DNA from: Dentipellis sp. KUC8613
Taxonomy: Eukaryota; Basidiomycota; Agaricomycetes; Russulales; Hericiaceae
Length of the DNA: 64,000 nucleotides
Direction: 5' to 3'
Assembly: GCA_002286715.1 (NCBI GenBank)
Contig: NSJX01000027.1
Span: forward strand, 310,001-374,000
The position numbers and the translations under genes are program-made. The notes beneath the pieces are model-generated. The model worked only from the letters and a program-made list of their open reading frames with translations. It was not told the origin of the DNA and searched no databases. Of the stretch, positions 12,123-25,246 are shown piece after piece. Position 1 is the stretch's first letter; every line of letters begins with the position of its first letter.

Positions 12123-14367
12123 ATGGTCCCCTCTTCTGCTCCGGACGACACTCCTATCTGGCCGTTGCTCAAGACTGTTTGTGCCGTGAGTCGCCCTATT
12201 GTTCCGGGCGCGGACGGGCGCTGACCATCCCCGACCATGCGCAGTCGATCCTAGAGGTTTTCTTGATCTGCTTTTCGGGATATTGGCTCGCGAGGATCGG
12301 GATTCTCGAAAAGAAGACACAGAGAGTGAGTGTTCCTGTCGTTCAAATGTATCGCTAGTGTGTCGGTCTTTAGGAGGTTTTACGGCTCGGCTGCAGCAGT
12401 CCGGTTGTGGTCGTGGTACAACAAAGCTCTGCAGGCGTCTAAGGACACCTTGTCGATGCACGGGGTCGTGCCGCCGTCAGCGTGGCCCCACACCTCGCGA
12501 GCCGTTTTTGGCATACATGTCGCCTTTTCAGGCACACCACATCCTTGTGTCTTTGCACATGATATCATTTACTTACTTTTGGCAATATCTAGCAACTAAA
12601 TGCCATAAATATCGCCCTGTTTACTCCTTGTCTGCTTTTCTCAAAAGTTGCATTCACCTTGACCCCAGGTGCGTTTTTTGCTTGTCGTTATCAGGCTTGG
12701 CCTCACGTACTGACCATCGGGACAGGAAAACTCAAAGAATTATGGATTATTCCTCTCTTCTTCTTGGCCGTGACACTCGTGTCGATGGTAGTAGCGTGGG
12801 CGCTTGGATGGTTATTCCGACTGAAACATTCGCAGAGGTACGTACACTTTTTTGAGTAACAGAACATCTTCATTGATACATTTTCTACGCAGGAATTTTG
12901 CCATGGCCGCGTCCATGTTCATGAACTCCAATTCTCTTCCTATCGCATTACTTCAGGCTTTAGCAAAATCCGTTCCAGGTCTGGAGTGGGGGGACGATGA
13001 TAGCACTGATGCGATGGTGGGTCGCGCGCTGACTTATCTCACCCTCTGTAGTACCATTGGCATGGTTGTGAGTGTTATTTGCTCCTGTATTTCATTGCTA
13101 CTGTTTCAACCTCTTACGTTCATATGTGATAGCTTCGATGGAGCTACGGAGTAAGCCTCCTGTCCCAGGCAGATCCAGCCGAGGAGGCAGACATCGAGCC
13201 CGAGCACGACGAAGCCGCGCCTCTTCTCTCCAGCAGCGACGACACCATCGTCAACCGCATCCCCGTCCTCATCGAGCCCGAAACCGAGCCCCTGGCAGAA
13301 GCCGTCCAGCACCTGGACCGCCCGCCCGTCGTCGAGAGCCACGCGGACGCGAACGTGCACCTCTCGCACGAGGAGCCGCGCGCACGCATCTTCTACTCCT
13401 TCCCGAACACGCCCTCCAGCTCGCGCACGAACCTCTCCGAGTCCTCCGAGTCCTCCTCCGAGCAGACGCTCGACTCGGGAAACGAATCCGACGACGACGT
13501 CCTGCCGCAGCACCGGCGCAACCCGACCCCGCCGACCTCCTCGCGCCTGCACTCGCTCCTGCGGCGCACGAAGCACCACACGCTGCACTACGTGCACCGC
13601 CTGCTGGCGTTCATGACCGCGCCGCTCTGGGCGTCGCTCTTCTCGATCATCGTCGCGCTCATCCGCCCGCTGCAGCACTCGCTCGAGGTGCACCTCTTCC
13701 CCGTCAAGGGCGCCGTCGGGCAGCTCGGCAACTGCTCCATCCCCGTCACGCTCGTCGTCCTCGGCGCGTACTTCTACCACCCGCCCGCGGAGGGCGCGCA
13801 GGGCCTCGTCGAGCGCGCGCGCAGCCGCTGGCGCCGCGTCGCGTCGCAGGCGTCGCTTGCGGGCAGCGTGCGCGAGATGTTCGGCAAGGGCGAGCGGGTC
13901 AAGTCCCGGGTGCAGAAGAGGAAGGACCATCTGAGGCGCGGCGAGGGCAAGACGGTGTTTGTATCGATTTTGGCCAGGATGGTGATCACGCCCGCTGTGT
14001 TCATCCCGATCATGGTGTGGGGCGCGTCGACGGATATCCCCGACGTGTTCGAAGAGTAAGTCAAGGCCGTGCACGTGCATTCCCCTCGCGCTCGAGTCTG
14101 ACGGTGTTCGTCCGCTGTGCAGCCCCGTGTTTATACTCTCCATGATCATATTACTCGCGTCGCCGCCCGCGCTCACCCTCGCCCAGGTTCGTCCGTCGTC
14201 TTTCACCACCGCGGTTGAACTCACCTGCCCCCCAGATGACCCAAGCCGCGTCTGGCGACGCCTTCGAGCGGCTCATCAGCCAGACCGTCTTCTGGTCCTA
14301 CTGCATCGTCACTGCGCCCGCCACGATCGTGTACGCCGTCCTCGCCATGATGATCGCGAAGATCTAG
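12123..14367 (+). CDS. Auxin-efflux-carrier (AEC/PIN-like) family membrane transporter
   Basis: Ten-helix AEC-family transporter, probably in ER or another internal membrane as for fungal PILS-like proteins; substrate unknown. The first exons give MVPSSAPDDTPIWPLLKTV, then VFLICFSGYWLARIGILEK, then after a long intron (about 12326-12593) NIALFTPCLLFSKVAFTLTP, the conserved AEC N-terminal bundle. Later come LWIIPLFFLAVTLVSMVVAW, NSNSLPIALLQAL (the conserved N-S-x-x-x-P-x motif), and a roughly 190-residue acidic/serine cytosolic loop with SSESSSEQTLDSGNESDDD. C-terminal helices include LWASLFSIIVALIRPLQ, LGNCSIPVTLVVLGAYFY, VITPAVFIPIMVWGA, ILSMIILLASPPALTLAQ and VFWSYCIVTAPATIVYAVL. Stop TAG is at 14365-14367. 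Strong family call; small splice details are inferred. Confidence 0.9.
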
Positions 14368-14631
14368 CTGTAGCCAGCACAAGTCTTCGCACACGTCTTC
14401 TTGCTTCACTTACTTACCGATACTCGGGCTCATAGACGCTATATGCCACCCCCTCTCGAGCGTGATCTTATCTACTAACATACTTACCTACTTACCCGCC
14501 CAGCACGACTGACCTACTGTACCGTCGCAGTCCTGTATGTACTGACCTTTACCTCAATCGGAGCGCCCCTCGCCCCGTCTCTCGCACTCACCTCACCAAT
14601 AGACCTTGCATCATTAACATCAGCATTATCA

Positions 14632-17600
14632 TTACGAGGTATCATCCAACAACTCATGCACCGAACTCGCACTCGCACTCGCACTCGCGCCCGAAAACAA
14701 GTCGCGCTCGGACTGGGGTATCGTAAATATCATAGGCCGCCGCGGCGCCGTCCGCCGCCGCACAGGCTCCTCCGGGAGCGACAGCGAGCGCTCCATCGGG
14801 ACAGCGAGCAGTGGCGGCACGGGCACGTTCGTCGGGAGATGCGGGTTTAGGATCGCAGGTGCACCTTGGTCTGGGCCGACGTCGGACGTGGTAGGCACGG
14901 AGCTGTCTTCCGTCTGCGTCTGCGTTTGTGTCGATATTTCCGTCTGCGGCGTCTGCTCGCAGCCCGAAGTAGCAGCATCCGACACCGGCGTCCCGTGCTG
15001 TATATTGAACATCGGCGTCGGCGGAAACGCGGGGTTCGTGGGACGCTCGAACGAGAGCACGCTCGACGCTGTCAGGCTCGTGCGCGACGGCACTCTGGTC
15101 GCACCGCGCGAGGCGACGGGCGCGACGGGCGTCGAGGGCGGCGGCAGCGTCCAGATGCCGACCGAGCCGCTGTGCGTGCCCGTGGCGAACATGAACGGGT
15201 CCGCGGTCGGGTTCCACGCGAGCGCGGTCACGTCGCCGCCGACGCCGCGCGCGGGGATGTGCCGCAGCAGCGCGGCGGACTCGGTGTCCCAGACGTAGAT
15301 GTCGCCCGCTTTGTGTTGTGGACACAGTAAGTGAGGAGGATTGTGTTGTGAGTGGCGGTTGGCTGGAAGGTGGGAGCGCAGGATACGTACGTTTGCTGGC
15401 GCATATGACCAGCTCGTCGTCTTTGCCTCCGAAGTACGCGGGCCCGGCCCAGTCGGTGGGTGTTGGGGGGAGGAAACTATGGCGCAAAACGGGTCTAGCG
15501 AGTTGGTCGCTGGGCGTCACGCTGAAGGGCGATGGCTTGATCTCGTCGATTCTCCATAGCTGAGGCACCTATTGAGGACTAGCATTCAGTGTTCCGCGAT
15601 AGGGTGAAGTGCGTAGCGACAGCAGACCTGAGATTCGAAGCTGACCAGGGCCGAAAGCCCACTGCGCGGAGCCATGACGGCGCGCATCTGGTGAAACACC
15701 GGCACTGGCCTTGGGACCTTTTCTTCAGCGAGAACATCATGCGGCGTGAATGCCCTACGCACCTTTGAATCAGCTTGTGGTCCATGTGATAGGCTATGGA
15801 AAATAGAAGATATCGGGTCAGTAAATAGAAGTTTGATATACAGAGTCGTGTAGGGTACCAAATATGCGTCTTTCAGATCGACATTTGGTAGGGCGCCTGC
15901 CATCCCGACTTGCCGTCGACGTGCCGATGCCGAAGAGCCACTGGCCGCCTGGCATCACCACCGCATCGTCGACCGTGAAATGCACAAACTCGTACTGTCC
16001 TAATACCTGAGGGGTATTAGCAAGGCCCGTACGCTGCGACCGGTTGCTGGGACGTACCTCTCCCGTCAGAGACTAACCAGATCATTTCAGCATCGGTGAC
16101 CCGGAGTGAAGAAGGAAATGGACAGACCAACTTGACAATGGTGCTCCCCTCGACGCTGATGAAGGCTGGGGATAGGAGTGAGACAAACGTCACATAAGAC
16201 ATTCTCCGTGAACCGACCTTCTCCGCCCGGAAACCAAGCAATCGAATCCACACGAGGACGTTCGATTGTCTTGACGCAAACACCTGCCTACAAGAGTCGC
16301 AAATATAAACCGAGGCCCAAGCCCGTATTAGTTAAAGACCCACCTCGGTCCAAACTTTGATTGCCTTTGGTAGCCTGGTCAAGAGTTTATTGCCAATGGG
16401 GGACCTGGGTGTCATTCTTTCAGAATTGAGGTAGGATAAAACATTGGGAACTCGCACCAGACAACGTCCCTTACTACACCAGATGGGTGGGCCAAGATGC
16501 GATGGTGGACAAGTGTATCCTTCACGAAAAACCGGCGTTAGAGGGGAAAACGGTGCTTTCATCCTGCACTTACGCCAACGTGGAATATACATGACGTCCT
16601 ATCCGAACTAATGAAACCAAAACAGCCAATCTCTTCAATACCGACAGCAAAACAAAACGAAAGCTACACCACCCACCTCGACGTCGCCAAAAACTTTCCA
16701 TTCGGCGAAAACTGCAAGCGTTTAATGCGGCCCTTATGCGCCGCCAAGTCCTGCGTGACCTCAATGCCCCTCAGTTTCTCCGCCAGCGTGACGACGCGCG
16801 ACACATGCATCGCCGGGCGCGGCTCGAACGTCGCGCCCGAGCGCATCATCATGATCGCGCGCACTGCGCTCGCGAAGCGGGCGCGTGCGGGGGACATGGG
16901 CGGGTCCTCCCCGTTGAGGCTTGGGGAGATGCTGTAGTCGAAGAGTGCTAGGGTGCTCGAGTTCATGGCGATTTTGGTTTCAGATACGCCGTTGCCATTG
17001 CCAAACGCTCCTGGGCCTTGTTGGCGAAGGATAGGCATGATCTGGTTGGGTGATGCCGTGTTGGAGCTATACTCGGACATCGCCTGCGAAGGCGGCTCTT
17101 GTGAAGACTTAGACAGATGTGAAAACAGCCTCGAAGTCAGAGCAGACAAGCACTGCATAACACCATGCACCCGGGCAGCCAACTTGAGCAACAAGTGCCC
17201 TGCGGAGTGCACGACCATCCGCAGGCGCGGCGTGATTCCGTTTATTGGTATGGCGAGGATGATGAGTAGGTTGACGGCAAGGCTATACAACAGCGAGATC
17301 GCGTATATGGACATGACCTGGTTCCAGAGCTCTTTGATCGAGTCCAGGAGCCATTTCGTTCCTTGGTGCCGGTTGAAGATCCAACGCTCAGACGCGAACC
17401 AGGCAGATACGCATGCGAGACCGAGGCTGCTCACAGCTGTCATGATGGTCGTCACGATGCACACTGCCAGATGCTTTATCGGGTCAGTACTGGGAAGAGC
17501 GTGGAAAAACAGGTGAACGCTACCTGATTTGTAGAATATGTGAAAAGAACCAGTCCGACGGAGAAACTGGCCACTGAGAGCACCAGGAATACTAGAGGTG

Positions 17601-19071
17601 AGCGCTTGATCCATGCTAGCACCCACCACGGTACCCGATCTCCCGGAGAACGCCTGTCGACAATATTAGAAAAAGGTGAAGAAGACAGAGGACAGCTACG
17701 ACGAACCATATCGCTTGTTTCCATGTCAAGCCCAGCAGACCGTTCACAGCTGCAGCAACACTAAAGACTAGCGATATGAACCAAAAGCCATTTACGCTGT
17801 CAGACAAAGGATCGCCCTGAAGATTAAACGAAAACTGTAGAGTGGTCGCCGTAACTGCAGAGAAGAAGGTCGCGAGAGTTGACAGATTTCGCAAACTGTT
17901 GTTGCTGTATTTTTGTGCTGACCGAATGGTCGGGACGCCTATGAAAGTGTCAGTGGATGATGAGTGTCGAGGAACATAATGAAATGGCTGGCGTACCAAT
18001 CTCAACGAACATGGATAACGCGTTTCTTATCGCCTCGAGATGGTCTCCAATATCGGCAGTGAGATCATGCAAATATCGTTGGACACCAGGATATCGGAAT
18101 TGACCTGATGCAACCTCAATATGTCTCCATAAATCATCACACACCAGCAACCGGCTTACCCTCGTACTCCTTCAGGCAGGATGACCAATACTTTACAGAA
18201 GGGTCAGTACTCAGTACCTGGCTCCCGAAGGCTTCATGAAACTCACCCTTAGATCGCTATCAAACGACGTCAGCGCATTATTGACCGCCTCATCCGTAAA
18301 CTCAGCAACCTCATTGAAGCAGTGCAAAAACGTCATCACATCGTCCGCAAACTTCCACAGCTGCGCCGGGACGTCCTCCACGTCCAAGACCGACAAGGAC
18401 GAGCCGCGGCTGCGCGGGGCGCCATTTCCGCTACCAGTACTGGCGCTAGCGCTGACATTGGACGTGGATGCCTGCGGTCGCTTGCGCGTGCGTAGAGACG
18501 CAACGCGGAAATTCGGGTCAACCAGCAAGTCTTTTGGGAGGCGGTTGATCTTCCGCGGGAACAGGTCCGCCGCATTCTCGCGGAAGAGGTAAGAGATCTT
18601 GGTCAGGCGCTCGCGCAGGTGGAACGCAGACGAGAGGATCCCGACCGAGCCTCCCAGCTGGCGGGCCGAGTTTGAGAAGTTGCGCAGCTGCCAGGGTACT
18701 CAGGACGGCTGAATAGTGGGAAATGCAGTACCGGGACGCCGCACCTCTCTGTCCAGGTTGCTGATTATCCTGGGCGCCACGAACCACGGGCCACGATCAG
18801 CGTTCGAATTCGATGCCAAGCACGAGCAGACACGGTACGTATACTACGTACCTCTGGAACTGCTCGAACGCTTCCGCCCCCGCCCGCTGCAAATGCTCGT
18901 CCACGGTCGGAATCTCATCATTGTCCTCATCATTCACCTTCGAATCTTCCAATCCACCTCCGTTCAGCAACCATCACAGCGCCCGCATATCTGCATTCCA
19001 TGCGCACCGTTATCTTGTGGACTCGCCGACTCGGACGTCTGGCTGAGCGGGAGGCTGTATTGTCGGCTCAT
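14632..19071 (-). CDS. Multi-exon membrane protein with C-terminal WD40 domain
   Basis: Large fungal protein joining a helical/membrane N-terminal half to a WD40 propeller. From ATG 19071 the first exon opens MSRQYSLPLSQTSE, then an acidic segment with PTVDEHLQRAGAEAFEQFQR, LGGSVGILSSAFHLRERLT, and LWKFADDVMTFLHCFNEVAE. Membrane segments follow: FFSAVTATTLQFSF, WFISLVFSVAAAVNGLLGLTW, SPLVFLVLSVASFSVGLVLF, HLAVCIVTTIMTAVSSLGLA and LLYSLAVNLLIILAI. The propeller begins IEVTQDLAAHKGRIKRLQFS and FSPNGKFLATS and later shows YFGGKDDELVICAS and WNPTADPFMFATGTHSGSV. It ends in a Ser/Thr/Pro-rich tail with alternating Ala-Ser before the stop at 14632-14634. The WD part resembles the C-terminal half of WDR26/Gid7-type proteins. 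Function unknown. The N-terminal exon model is less certain than the rest. Confidence 0.78.
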
Positions 19072-19737
19072 GGGCTGTCCTCGTCCTTGTACTTGTCTTC
19101 ACCGGCTCAGATTTGAAGGCTAGTAGAGTACGCCACTGGCACGACCGTTGGATCCAAGGACGTTTGTTCGGAAAGCCGGGTACTAGGAACGTGTCCCGCC
19201 GGGCCAGCGCTAACGCCTGTACTGGCAGTAATTGTCCCATGATGTGACGCAAATAGCGCAGCTCACGGCGAACCGCGACCTTCAAGGCGCATCGGACTGA
19301 GGTAAATGGTGTCGTTCAAGAACAAGCTATCGGGGTTTGCAGGCGGCAAATGTGATACTTTGGAAGAAGGCTTGCTGGTTACTGCGCTGGCAACCCGGTG
19401 TTGCGGCCCGATCTCCGAATGCGCTCATCCTCCATGCATGCGCGGAGTCGAAGTGTTTGGTTGATATTTAGCTATGATCAAAGCAGGGTTTGTCTAGGTA
19501 CATATTATTATTGCTACACCGTCCCTGCAGCGGTCCAGTAATCAATATGGACATGGACAGACAGGGTATTCGAGTCAGTCTAGACAGGGCGCGCATGGCC
19601 GACTACTGGTAGTCCGTGTGAGTAGTATCTGGTATGGTATTTTTGGTGCATCAGGACAGCCAGCTACGATGCTAGCAGTAATTGTGCACAGGCGAGCAGA
19701 CCAAATGTCCAAGCTTGATGAACCGATCAAGAACCGA
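19072..19737. other. Intergenic region
   Basis: Holds the promoter of the WD40 gene and the 3' end region of the MFSD5-like gene, both on minus. No additional gene seen. Confidence 0.45.
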
Positions 19738-21579
19738 TCAAGCCGTACGGCCATTCGAGTCTGGCATCGCTTCGATACGGGGGATGATGACGGCGGCGGT
19801 CGTGATCGACGAGATGGCGAGCACGATCGCACACGCAGTGAGCACCAAGTTGCGCGCGGACGAGACACCCGTGAGCAGCGAGAACACGACGAACACGTTC
19901 AGCGGCACGCGGAACAGCGCCGAGACCTACAAGCCAGCCACAGTAGACGTAGATGTCAGAATCAAACTACTCCAGCATGAAGAAAGAGAAGACGAGAACG
20001 TACCGTCGCACGATGCTCGTTGGCGATGAGCGACCCGCGCAGCATGCCCTGCACGGGGTAATACATGCCCACGCACGCCTCAAACGCACAGAACGCCCAG
20101 AACTTGAGATGCTCGGCCCACGGGTTCCCGCCCGCGCTGCCCGCATGGACGCACGCGGCGAACGCGAGCGCAGACACGGCGCACACGAGTGAGGAGAGCT
20201 TCGCGTGGAGGATGAGCGGCGGGTCGCTCGCGACGCCGGCGGTGCTCGCGATGGACGCGATGGACGCCGAGCGCGCGTGCAGCCGGATGGGCGCGGGGCG
20301 GCTCCAGTGCGCGGTGATGAAGGTGTAAAAGAGCGAGCCAAGCATCATGGAGACCATGAAGGTGGAGAAGATGTAGCCGAGGGGGAGCGCAGACGCGTTG
20401 GGGGACGATTCTTGCAGGGTCGGCACCCAGATGAAGACGAAGAGGTACATCGAGCCCTCAAAGATGGTCTGCGTGAGACCCAGGACGAGCAGAACCGGGT
20501 CTGGTGGGGTAATTTAGACGGGTCGCAATGCAGATAGTCGAAGGGCTGCATACCGGCTGTTACAATGCCCCAGGCAGAACCGAGTCGTTTGATTTGGAAG
20601 ATGTCGGTGTCGGCGCTAGGTGCTCCTGCACCACCATAGTTCTCTGTCCATGTGCCGCGAATCACAAACCATGCGAGAGTGAGCAAGCATCCACTCGCAA
20701 TGAAAGGCGAACGGAAGCCCCCTGCGTTCCATTCGACAAGTTTGTTCGAGAAAATCTACAAAACTCCTTGAGTCAAGGAACGGAGCTAGGGTACCGGAAG
20801 AAACTCACACCGGCGCCAGTCGCGACAAAGCCATTGACCAGTGTCGCACGGCCCATGATACTGCTCAGATCCTCGCTGTGCAGAGCGGCCGATGTGCTGG
20901 CAGATACCAGCCAGCTCTCGAAGGCGGAGAATAGGATGGAGGTTGAGATACCGCCAAGAACGCGTCCCAAAAACAGCAACGGCAGGTAAGGAACGAGGAG
21001 CAGCGCGCAAGTCAAAGTGTAAGTGACGCAAAATAGCAGACAAAGGCGTCGGCGACCACTGTAAAGCAGTATTGAGTATTCTCCGTCATACAGCGTTAAA
21101 TGAGACTTACTATTGGTCGGCCCACACTCCAACAAGCGGCGCGAATAACCCTGCGCTCACGAAGCCTGTGACGAACAGGACGGCAACGATGCGCTCCGAG
21201 AAGGCGTATTGTTGGCGATAGAGCGAGTACACGTACGGGCCCTGCAACCAGTCGGCACCTAGAGATCCAGCAAGTCAGCGCAAGCTCCCCACCTCACCCC
21301 ACCTCGCGACGTCCACATACCCATGACAATCGCATACACGATGAGATACTTTTGCATCAACGCTCGGAGCGCTGGTCCTCGCGCGCCAGCGACCCCATTC
21401 CCCACTGCTGGCGCACCGCCAGCAGCCTGTCCATTCTCCAGGGTATCATCCAGCTCCCCCGTGTCCTTGCGGGCGATGCTTGGTGGTTTCTTCGCCGAGG
21501 CCACATATCGTTCGAACAGGAGGACGGCGATGCATATCCCTGTCAAAAGAAGTAACTGGGATTCATAGAAGCCGGCCAT
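19738..21579 (-). CDS. MFSD5-like (molybdate-anion-type) MFS transporter
   Basis: Twelve-helix major facilitator of the MFSD5 family, whose characterised algal member carries molybdate. The substrate here is inferred from family only. From ATG 21579: MAGFYESQLLLLTGICIAVL, a linker, MQKYLIVYAIVMG, then the hallmark ADWLQGPYVYSLYRQQYAFS, GFVSAGLFAPLVGVWADQ, RRRLCLLFCVTYTLTCALLL, PLLFLGRVLGGISTSILFSA followed by FESWLVSAS. After another exon come LGLTQTIFEGSMYLFVFIWV, the PLGYIFSTFMVSMMLGSLFY half-repeat and PVQGMLRGSLIANEHRATVR. The last exon reads FRVPLNVFVVFSLLTGV and stops at 19738-19740. About seven exons. Very characteristic motif order, so the family is firm. Confidence 0.92.
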
Positions 21580-22880
21580 GAGGTGGTCCCGTTTACGCCG
21601 CGAGGTCCGGGATTAGTGAGTACTCGTCGTGAGGAATCGGAAGGTGCGCAGGACAAGAAGATTGGGTTGGAAGGAGGGAACTGGCTTAAGGTATGGAGGG
21701 TATCATGCGGGGGTGTATTGAGTCTTGGTCTGGTTTCAGGGAGGCGAGTCTTTGAATTTCGTTACATACTCTGTGGCTGGGGTACTAGACGCCCATGATC
21801 ACCACGGGCAGCTTGCTCTCACACATCGTCGCCGCGTCTCTCCCTTCATCCACGGTCGGTCGACTTTCACTACGCCAGAAATAATGTAACAGCCTCTACA
21901 ATACAGACAGACCTAGGCATGTCTTATGGGGTCAATACGCATGCTAGCTATAGGCGGGCTTCTCTTGGTGCTCCAGCTTCCTTGGGGAAGATGGCCGGTG
22001 GTGCGTTCGTCGAGGCAGTTTGAGCAATGTACATGGGCGTAACAAGCAGTTGCGAATATTATTTCGCAACATACCCTGTGCAAGTAGGTAGACGCCCATG
22101 GTGAGTACGATCACGTTCAGTCAGTCTGTGTATATTACCCTTCGTTCTCTTCTACAGTGCAAATCAAACGGCTTCTACAGCAGAGTACTTTGCGTAGGTT
22201 CCAAGAGGAAGATGTTCTGATTCGGTGAATTATACTCATCGCCTTTCCTGATGAACGGAAGGATGGTGGAAATCATGTCATAGCCCTTCACGCTCACACG
22301 CCGCGGCGGCCTGGCCACGACAACTTGAAGCCTTCAGCATCAACGGAATAACGGAGGGAAACTTACAGACCGCGACGAGCGCTGAGCGCTGGCGGAGGTA
22401 AACCAGCTTTATTGACCGAGAGCCGATGTTGCATTGTATATCAACGGCAGGGCTGTCGTTATTTAAATTTGGTGGCTTTGCTGGAAGTCGGCCGGGTGAA
22501 TTATCCTATTGGATAGCTTTCTATATACGCCCGTACGGCATCACGAAAGATTGATAAGGGCCGCCGTTCTCCTTCCCTGCTAGCACCTGTACTAGTGCTA
22601 TTTGCTGCGGAGGCATGTGAGCGCAGGTGCCAGTCGTGTTACCAAGCCATTTCTAAGGCCCTGCGCCCGCAGGGTCGCCGGATGGACGAGGGAAGCAATT
22701 GAAGTCCTGTCAATGGTGGTGGTCGGGGAAGATGGAATAGCAGTTCCCGGCTTCCAAGCTAATCACCTGCAACCATGCGACTGTATTGATATATAATACC
22801 AAGCTAGTTGTAGGCTTGGAGCGAGTTGGCGCCCGCATCTGAACGTGAACATTGAACATATCACAGCCTATACGGAGAGA
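21580..22880. other. Divergent promoter region
   Basis: About 1.3 kb shared by the MFSD5-like gene (-) and the aldehyde dehydrogenase gene (+), so it should hold both promoters. I found no coding frame with a recognisable motif. AT-rich TATA-like strings occur (for example near 22434-22442 and 22785-22797), but none is well placed enough to call. Confidence 0.5.
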
Positions 22881-25246
22881 ATGGCCATCCCTGCCTACGT
22901 CGAGACACCCGTCGAGAGGATCCCGGAGGTGAGTGCACGTCTAGAGCACGAGAAGACGCGACAGGTTCGAACGAAGCGGTGATGTTCCTTGGCAGATCCG
23001 CGACAGCCTGGAGAAGGCCTTCAGGTCAGGCAAGACCAAGTCTGTCAAATACCGCAAGGAGCAGCTCCTCCGCCTCGCGTATCTCGTCAAGGACAATTTT
23101 GGGCTGTTACAGGAGGCACTCGCGAAGGACCTGGGCAGAGCAGATGCGGAGACGAGCATGTGCGTGTCCGCCTCCTATCCCCGCCCTCTAGTACTGACGG
23201 GGCCTCTAATTGCCGTAAATTAGCTTGGAGCTGGGGAACACCCTCGGCGACATCAAGACGTCGTATGAGAATGTCGCGAAGTGGGCGAAGCCAGAGCGTC
23301 TCCCGTTCATGTTCAACTGGTTCGCCATGAAGCCGACGTTGAGGAAGGAGCCGAAGGGCGTCGTGCTCATCATCTTCCCGTTCAACTATCCCATATGGCT
23401 CTCTCTCGGCCCTATGGTGCGTGAACTGCGTGAGCTTCATTGTGGCCAACTAATCACTGTTGTCCCTGGATCAGGCTGGTGCCATTGCTGCGGGATGCGC
23501 CGTCGTGCTCAAGCCCTCCGAACTGACGCCTGCGTACAGTGCTCTCATCGCCGAACTTATTCCTAAGTATCTCGACCCTGAGATCTACACCGTTGTCAAT
23601 GGTGCTGTACCTCAGGCCACCAAGGTGAGTTGACTAAATCTCGACGTCGGCGGATGGCGTCTGACATGAAGTTTCGTTAGTTGTTGGAGCTTCGCTGGGG
23701 ACAAAGTGTGTGAACTTCTTGCTTGAGACCCAGGGACCCCACACTGACAGATCATAGTCCTCTACACGGGCGGTGGACGTGTCGGCCAGATTGTTCTTTC
23801 GGCGGCGGCGAAGACGTTGACCCCCGTAGCCACCGAGGTCCGTCAGCAATCTGTTGGGAGAGACCGGAAGGCTAACCTGTCTACCGCTCGCAGCTGGGCG
23901 GAAAGTCGCCTGCTGTCATCGACCCCAACTGCGACCTCAAGACGTCCGCGAAGAGAATCGTATGGGGGAAGATGTCGAACTCCGGCCAGGTACGTACAAC
24001 TAGCCCCCCACCCCCCCTGTATGATGGGCGGAGCTGATTATGCACTTTTGCGATTCAGACCTGCGTCGCTCCCGACTACGTGCTCATCCCCAAAGCATTC
24101 GAAGCACAATTCGCGCAGGCGCTCAAGGAAGTGTAAGCCTTCTCCTAACACCTTCAACGTTCGTCACCGGGCTCATCATATCTGCATTATCCAGCCTTTA
24201 CGAATTCTACCCCGAAGGCGCCGCCAAGTCCGACTCCTTCTCGCACATAATCAACGGAGGCCACTTTGAGCGCATCAAAGGCCTGCTCGACGCAACGCGT
24301 GGCGAGGTCGTATACGGTGGGAGCACGGACAAGGAGAAGCTGTTCATCGAGCCTACGATCGTCACTGGCGTGAAGGCTGACGACTCGTTGATGAGCGAGT
24401 GCGTATCCTCCTCGATAGCTGGGGTGTGGACTGACGTTATGGACAGGGAAATTTTCGGCCCTGTGCTGCCGATTGTGCCAGTGGAAGACGTGGACGAAGC
24501 TATTGCGTTCATAAACGCCCAGTAAGCAACTATCCTCATAGAATCTTCTGTCTTCGTGTCTGAGACTTGAGATCTCTCTAGTGACCATCCTCTCGCGCTC
24601 TACGTCTTCTCCAAGTCCGCTGCCTTCAAGTCGAAAGGTACGTGCCATACCTTCTTCCAAATTTCCGGCACACGAAATAACGGTATATCCAGTCATTGAG
24701 AATACGCAGAGCGGCTCTGCCATCGTGAACGACACGCTCGTGCACGGTGCGGTAGAGGGGTTCCCCTTCGGCGGCATTGGACCTAGTGGATGTGCGTCTC
24801 CTGAATCCACTGACCGCGCTTGGTGCTTGACTGACGTTTTGCCAGCGGGAGCGCACAAGGGCAAGTTCTCGTTTGACATGTTCACTCACATCAGGCCTAC
24901 ACTCGACAACCCGAGCTGGTACGTCCATACCTTATAAACATCTTTCCCGTCTAACGCGTGTACGATGCATAGGGTGGAGATGATGATGAGCGGCCGCTAC
25001 CCGCCCTACACAGTACGTCCCTCATCCCTTCCGCGCTCTCAACATCCCATCTTACCCAATGCGTAGGCCGCGAAAGCAAGCAGCATGGCGAAGCTCATCA
25101 TCCCGAGCCTGCCCTCCCGGCCGTCCTACCTCCCAAAGCTGGAAGGCACCGTCGCGCGCAGGACATCAAACAGGTGGGGCGTGTGGTTCCTCGTTGCGGC
25201 TGTTGCGGTTGGATATGGGCTGATACGTGTGCGGCGCAGCGCGTAG
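22881..25246 (+). CDS. HFD1: Membrane-anchored fatty aldehyde dehydrogenase (ALDH3 type)
   Basis: NAD(P)-dependent class-3 aldehyde dehydrogenase resembling yeast Hfd1 and mammalian ALDH3A2, which oxidise long-chain aldehydes such as hexadecenal from sphingolipid breakdown. Starts [16 protein letters not shown]; then [78 protein letters not shown], and [11 protein letters not shown] with the catalytic Glu. The catalytic Cys is in [16 protein letters not shown] (the QTC junction crosses an intron at about 23990). [12 protein letters not shown] and [16 protein letters not shown] follow. The C terminus ends with a predicted anchor [17 protein letters not shown] and RVRRSA, as in ER/peroxisome/mitochondrial-outer-membrane FALDH. 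About a dozen introns. The symbol is given by homology class, not proven orthology. Confidence 0.93.

Noticed and set aside
13072..14224. Open frames of 357 codons on plus and 372 on minus overlapping the AEC transporter
   Set aside because: They are Arg/Ala/Pro-rich shadow frames of a GC-rich exon; the 13355-14059 frame carries the transmembrane helices and conserved motifs.
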